Origin: Caldicoprobacter algeriensis
GTDB taxonomy: Bacteria > Bacillota > Clostridia > Caldicoprobacterales > Caldicoprobacteraceae
Direction of reading: 5' to 3'
Assembly (NCBI RefSeq): GCF_023838525.1
Contig: NZ_JAHUQD010000016.1
Span: forward strand, 1-56,197
DNA: 56,197 nt
The notes below the pieces were generated by a model, which saw only the letters and a program-made list of their open reading frames with translations, made no database searches and was not told the origin of the DNA. The translations under genes were made by a program, and so were the position numbers. Shown here in pieces: positions 52,437 to 56,197 of the stretch (positions are counted from its first letter, which is position 1; each line of letters starts with the position of its first letter).

Positions 52437-54221
52437 ATGGTAAAAGAGTTTAGGAAGTTTCTGGTAATTATTTTGACGGCGGCTTTACTGCTTTCGTTAT
52501 TGGCGGGGTGTGGAGCCAAGACAGAAAATGAATCGGTTCAGGAGGAACAGAGCTCAAATGAACAGCAAGGAGAAGGCTCTGCCTCAGGTACAGAAGGTAT
52601 TCCTTCAATTGCTGAGGATGCCAAGAATCCAATAACTTTTTCAATTTTTGTAGGTGGAGCAAATCCTATGAAAGGTGATGCACCAATTCTGGCCGAAATG
52701 GCTAAGAGGACGGGTGTATCATTTGACATTCGCGGAAGTGGAGGACAGGACAGCGAAATATTGAGCATTATGCTTGCAAGCAAAGATTATACTGATATTG
52801 TCATGCTTCCGAGAGATAATTTGTTCTACAGATATTTAAGTTCTGGCGATTTAATTGATTTAAAGCCCCTGCTTCAAAAGTATGCTCCTACGGTTTATAA
52901 GCTATACAATCTTCCTCAAAATGGTAGTCTCATTGATCGGTTTTCAAATGAAGAAGGGAAGCTATATTATTTAACTCAGGATCTGGAACTCTTAAGGGAA
53001 GGAGAAGAACCGGTTGAAAATCTAGAGGCTTCCGATTATGAACAGGTGTGGCTCCCGTGGCATAGAGTCCTGTATGTTCTGTATCCGGAAGTTGAAGAGG
53101 TCTACGGCAAAAAAATTACCAACCTGGATGAATTATATGATGCGCTGGTAGCGTACAAGGAAAAGTATCCAGACAACGATCACTATGCCATGTCCATGTC
53201 CAGCACGATGGGAGGGCATATGATTTGGGCAGCCTTATCCATGTATGGGTACAAGGTATTGAGTCATGGGATATACGGCGGGGTGTATGCAACGAAAGAC
53301 GGGCAGAATTACATGTATGTTTTCAAAGCTCCTGAACTTCTGGAATTTTTTAAATTCCTCAATAAGTTATACAGGGAGGGACTCATGGATCCAGAAGGTC
53401 CTATTCAAACGCATGACCAGTTCCAGCAGAAGATGAACAGTGGAAAGGTCTTCTCCATGATTGGAAACTGGGACGTGATCTATACAGCAAATGATAGTTT
53501 GTTGCGTGATGAGAGTACCAAAGACAAGATTTATATCCCGCAGAAGCTGATGGCACCGGGAGTGACACAGCACTGGCAGTACAACTATGCGTATACAGGG
53601 AATAACGCTATGGTTGTCACAAATAAGTGTCCGGATCCTGCGCGGTTGTTTAGATTCTTTGAGTGGCTGTACAGCGATGAAGGTCTGGTGCTGAATGGCT
53701 GGGGAATTGAAGGAGAAGACTATATCATCAATAGCGAAGGCAAACGTGATATAAGCCCAGAAATAGACCAACAAATGCAGGCCGATCCGGAATATGGATG
53801 GAAGCGTGGTTTGCAATTTTTCCAAGGCGTTATTAATATTCCCGCTTATACTACTGATGGACAGGGTGCTAATAACTGGATGGCTCCTTATTATAAATCG
53901 GAGGAAGGTAAGGATCCCCGTGATTTGAAAGTCAGACAGTCACCCCTGAACTGGCATAATGACTGGGTAGGTACTTTTTACAAGGACTATGATGAGGTTG
54001 ATATTTATGTTGACGCAGAATCCCCAGAGGCGATGGCGCTGGCACAGGCGCAAGCCTTGATCGATGATGCTGTTTCCAAGATGGTATTGGCAGAGTCCGA
54101 AGTGGAAGTAGAGCAGATCTATCAAGAGACTCTTCAACAGATGGAGACAAACGGGATAGCGCTGTGGGAAAAATACATTAATGACACAATTGCTTCCCGG
54201 AGGTCCAATAACAATCAATGA
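52437..54221 (+). CDS. lplA: Extracellular sugar-binding lipoprotein
   Basis: A 594-aa solute-binding protein. The signal peptide ends in a lipobox LLSLLAGC, so the mature protein is lipid-anchored at Cys23; an acidic, Ser/Glu-rich linker follows. The body is an LplA/YtcQ-type periplasmic-binding-protein fold (PITFSIFVGGANPMKGD, then EMAKRTGVSFDIRG, then IVMLPRDNLFYRYLSSGDLIDL). The large size (about 570 residues mature) points to an oligosaccharide ligand, which cannot be named. ATG 52437 follows TAGGAGGG. Confidence 0.92.
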   Translation: MVKEFRKFLVIILTAALLLSLLAGCGAKTENESVQEEQSSNEQQGEGSASGTEGIPSIAEDAKNPITFSIFVGGANPMKGDAPILAEMAKRTGVSFDIRGSGGQDSEILSIMLASKDYTDIVMLPRDNLFYRYLSSGDLIDLKPLLQKYAPTVYKLYNLPQNGSLIDRFSNEEGKLYYLTQDLELLREGEEPVENLEASDYEQVWLPWHRVLYVLYPEVEEVYGKKITNLDELYDALVAYKEKYPDNDHYAMSMSSTMGGHMIWAALSMYGYKVLSHGIYGGVYATKDGQNYMYVFKAPELLEFFKFLNKLYREGLMDPEGPIQTHDQFQQKMNSGKVFSMIGNWDVIYTANDSLLRDESTKDKIYIPQKLMAPGVTQHWQYNYAYTGNNAMVVTNKCPDPARLFRFFEWLYSDEGLVLNGWGIEGEDYIINSEGKRDISPEIDQQMQADPEYGWKRGLQFFQGVINIPAYTTDGQGANNWMAPYYKSEEGKDPRDLKVRQSPLNWHNDWVGTFYKDYDEVDIYVDAESPEAMALAQAQALIDDAVSKMVLAESEVEVEQIYQETLQQMETNGIALWEKYINDTIASRRSNNNQ

Positions 54222-54244
54222 GATACTAAGATTGTGAGGGTTAC

Positions 54245-54276
54245 AAAAAAGCCGGGAAGGCCTTCCCGGCTTTATA
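54245..54276 (+). terminator. Intrinsic terminator after the binding-protein gene
   Basis: AAGCCGGGAAGG and CCTTCCCGGCTT form a palindromic stem with a minimal loop, followed by TATATATC; the U-tract is short but the stem is GC-rich. Confidence 0.7.
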
Positions 54277-54372
54277 TATCTTCTCCTGTTTTAAGTTTTT
54301 TGCTTTTATTTTTGAACGGGATTAATCGACATTTGATTTCGATTATTTTAATTACTAGCGGGAGTTGAAAAA

Positions 54373-55752
54373 ATGCCTGAAGAGAGAATGATGCGCCGGG
54401 ATATGAGGAAACAGTGGTGGGAGCAGTGTTTGGGAATTATGAGGTTTATGCCGAAAGTGAATAGCCAAACAATTAGAGATATCATAAAGTGCCTCGATGA
54501 AGTAAAGGAATGGGGGTTTGATGCAATAGAGATATTTGCACCTTACCATGGCGGCAAAGAGTATGGAGGGCTGGATGTTTACAATTATTATTCAATTGAC
54601 CCAGCAATCGGTACTATGGATGACTTCTTGGAGTTAATTAGAATCAGCCATGAAAAGGAGTTGGCGATAATTATTTTTATAAACATGGGATATTGTGCAA
54701 TGGACTGTCCGGCGTTCCTCAAAGCATGTAGGGATATCAAAGCAGGTATTAACAGTACGGAATCCCGGTGGTTTCTTTGGAGTGATACTGGCACAGAGAA
54801 GTTAGATAAAAGCCTGGCTCCTTATTTTATGAATGATACCGACGGACACTGGTGCTATAATGAAGAGGCGGGGAAATATTACTGGGTAAAATGGAATGGG
54901 ATTCATGGAGATGTAGAACTGCCGCAATTCAATTTTGGCGATCCGGGGTGGCAGGAGGAGTGCTCAAAGGTTTTGAAATTCTGGTTGGAGACCGGGATTG
55001 ACGGCATGATCCTTGATGCTGTTAACTGGTATCTCAACTGCAACTGGGAGATCAACAAAAGAGTCATAACGGATGCTATTCGTCAATACCCTAATCAATA
55101 TATTCAGCCCGAGGGAGCCGGCGGGTTTAATGATGATTCCGTATTGTGGATCACAGAAGGTGGATATAATTCTGTGCAGGATTACGGGCTTTCCATATGG
55201 TGGAGCGGGCATGACGTCATCGGAGAAGCCATACAATCCGGAGATCCGTCGGGGATTGAAGAAGCTCTACGGAGATATCGTGACCGGGTGGTGGCTGCTA
55301 GAGGCGTAACCTATCTCGGGCCTTATTGGAATAAGGAAGTATCGAATGAACAGAGGCTTTTAGAAATAGCTACCATCGCAACAGTGGGTGAGCTGTTTCA
55401 TGCCGATAGCAGGCTTCTGAATTTAGCATGGCCTGAAGAGGATGTGCATAAAGCCAAAAGTATTATAAGGGCTTTACAGTCTTATCCCGCGCTTCAAACG
55501 GCAGGCAGCAGAAGGAGGTTAAGGACAAATGATGATTCCAAATATTATGCATTCATTCGTACTAGTAAGGATGGGTTACAGAGCGTGTTAGTAGTCTTGA
55601 ATTTTCAGAAAGTAAGTGCTGATATAAATGTAGAACTTGATACTTCATTGATATTAAAGGATGTCTTTACAAATAGAGAAATTAGAGTGTCAAAGAATGC
55701 ACAGATTTCCTTACCACCTTATGGGTATGGCATATATTTAATAACTAGCTAA
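54373..55752 (+). CDS. Glycoside hydrolase, GH13 (alpha-amylase) superfamily
   Basis: A 459-aa intracellular enzyme (no signal peptide). The N-terminal barrel begins VKEWGFDAIEIFAPYHGGKEYGG, then YYSIDPAIGTMDDFLELI and HEKELAIIIFINMGYC; the nucleophile region reads GIDGMILDAVNWY and a possible acid/base Glu is in WITEGGYNS. A beta domain completes the C terminus (DDSKYYAFIRTSKDG, PPYGYGIYLI). The long Trp/Tyr-rich insert WSDTGTEKLDKSLAPYF is typical of this subgroup. It follows the sugar ABC operon after a terminator and probably splits the imported oligosaccharide, but its specificity is unknown. ATG 54373 has GGGAG 8 nt upstream. Confidence 0.85.
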   Translation: MPEERMMRRDMRKQWWEQCLGIMRFMPKVNSQTIRDIIKCLDEVKEWGFDAIEIFAPYHGGKEYGGLDVYNYYSIDPAIGTMDDFLELIRISHEKELAIIIFINMGYCAMDCPAFLKACRDIKAGINSTESRWFLWSDTGTEKLDKSLAPYFMNDTDGHWCYNEEAGKYYWVKWNGIHGDVELPQFNFGDPGWQEECSKVLKFWLETGIDGMILDAVNWYLNCNWEINKRVITDAIRQYPNQYIQPEGAGGFNDDSVLWITEGGYNSVQDYGLSIWWSGHDVIGEAIQSGDPSGIEEALRRYRDRVVAARGVTYLGPYWNKEVSNEQRLLEIATIATVGELFHADSRLLNLAWPEEDVHKAKSIIRALQSYPALQTAGSRRRLRTNDDSKYYAFIRTSKDGLQSVLVVLNFQKVSADINVELDTSLILKDVFTNREIRVSKNAQISLPPYGYGIYLITS

Positions 55753-55803
55753 TTATCGTAAATGGTGTATACTACTATATTAAAAGGAGAGGTGTAGTAA
55801 GTA

Positions 55804-56079
55804 ATGGGAAGAATACCTGAGAATTATATAGAAAAGGTTTATGCAGGATTGTTGGGTAAAATTATTGGCGTTCGGCACGGTGCACCGGTGGAGGGATGGA
55901 GTTATGAAAGATTGGAAAAGGTATATGGGGAGATTGATGGTTACTTGGTGGATTACCGGGAATTTGCGGCTGATGATGACACTAATGGACCCATGTTCTT
56001 CATAAGAGCTCTGGAGGATTATACCTATACTTCCGATATTACAGCAGAGCAAATAGGACTTACCTTGCTACAGCCATGA
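55804..56079 (+). pseudogene. Truncated ADP-ribosylglycohydrolase-family gene
   Basis: The 91-aa product matches only the beginning of ADP-ribosylglycohydrolases (YAGLLGKIIGVRHGAPVEGW, EIDGYLVDYREF, and the metal-site segment ADDDTNGPMFFIRALEDY). The family needs about 300 residues or more. Here the frame ends after GLTLLQP, at the point where relatives continue with a TW helix, and the next 118 bp to the window edge are AT-rich and show no continuation in any frame. The gene therefore has lost its C-terminal part, including the second metal site. AAAGGAGAGG precedes ATG 55804, so a short product could still be made. Confidence 0.7.
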
Positions 56080-56197
56080 GGAGTAAATTTTTTAACAATA
56101 CCATATAATAACATTTTGCCTTAATTTTCTATGTTAAATATTTCCAGTATATTTCTCTCTCTTTTACGCCAAAAAGACCGGCTAAGGTTCATCCTCA
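56080..56197. other. Window end, no feature seen
   Basis: AT-rich sequence without a coding frame or clear hairpin. A cut-off ADP-ribosylglycohydrolase-like gene ends here. Confidence 0.4.

Overview
The window looks like the chromosome of a low-to-moderate GC Firmicute, most likely an anaerobic, saccharolytic member of the Clostridia. This rests on strong AGGAGG-type ribosome binding sites with GTG/TTG starts, GatCAB in place of a visible glutaminyl-tRNA synthetase, Rex, a YesMN-type two-component pair, LplABC-type sugar transport, a corrinoid methyl-transfer module and probable ANTAR-type nitrogen control. The species cannot be fixed from the sequence alone.

Layout. 1-137: right end of an IS21-type insertion sequence (last codons of istB plus terminal repeats). 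138-6.6 kb: nitrogen and amino-group genes: glnB and amt on the minus strand, each behind a two-hairpin leader, then asnB and purA on the plus strand. 6.6-10.3 kb: gatCAB. 10.5-12.9 kb: an AraC regulator divergent from a Gfo/Idh/MocA oxidoreductase. 13.1-14.7 kb: two ABC ATPases without a permease, the second with an AbrB-like tail. 15-16.2 kb: a chemoreceptor. 16.4-19.1 kb: aconitase plus a GntR regulator, with a palindrome over the aconitase promoter. 19.3-27.7 kb: rex, a PRC-barrel protein, a VanW/G5 protein, manA, an rRNA methyltransferase, an Lrp regulator, an aminotransferase and a rhomboid protease. 27.7-28.2 kb: a gene-free stretch with a possible structured RNA and a hairpin between a Shine-Dalgarno and its start codon. 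28.2-36.4 kb: DUF362-ferredoxin, a heterodimeric ABC exporter, a LysM protein and an LCP protein.

36.5-41.1 kb is the most interesting part. A PocR-AraC regulator, a corrinoid protein and a divergent operon (a URO-D methyltransferase-like protein with a fused thioredoxin-like CAAC domain, plus a CobW-type GTPase) appear to form one regulon. The two promoters carry the same operator, two ACAAGAT half-sites 20 bp apart with the downstream one 36 bp before the -10 box, although the genes lie on opposite strands about 3 kb apart. This is an apparently self-contained corrinoid methyl-transfer module of unknown substrate.

41.3-56.2 kb is a carbohydrate accessory region with signs of decay: xylulokinase, a chimeric gene remnant joining a racemase-like start to the middle of an FGGY kinase, a second URO-D protein, a broken transposase, ribokinase, a YesN-type response regulator split by a one-base frameshift, YesM, an LplB/LplC/binding-protein transporter, a GH13-like enzyme and a truncated ADP-ribosylglycohydrolase-like gene.
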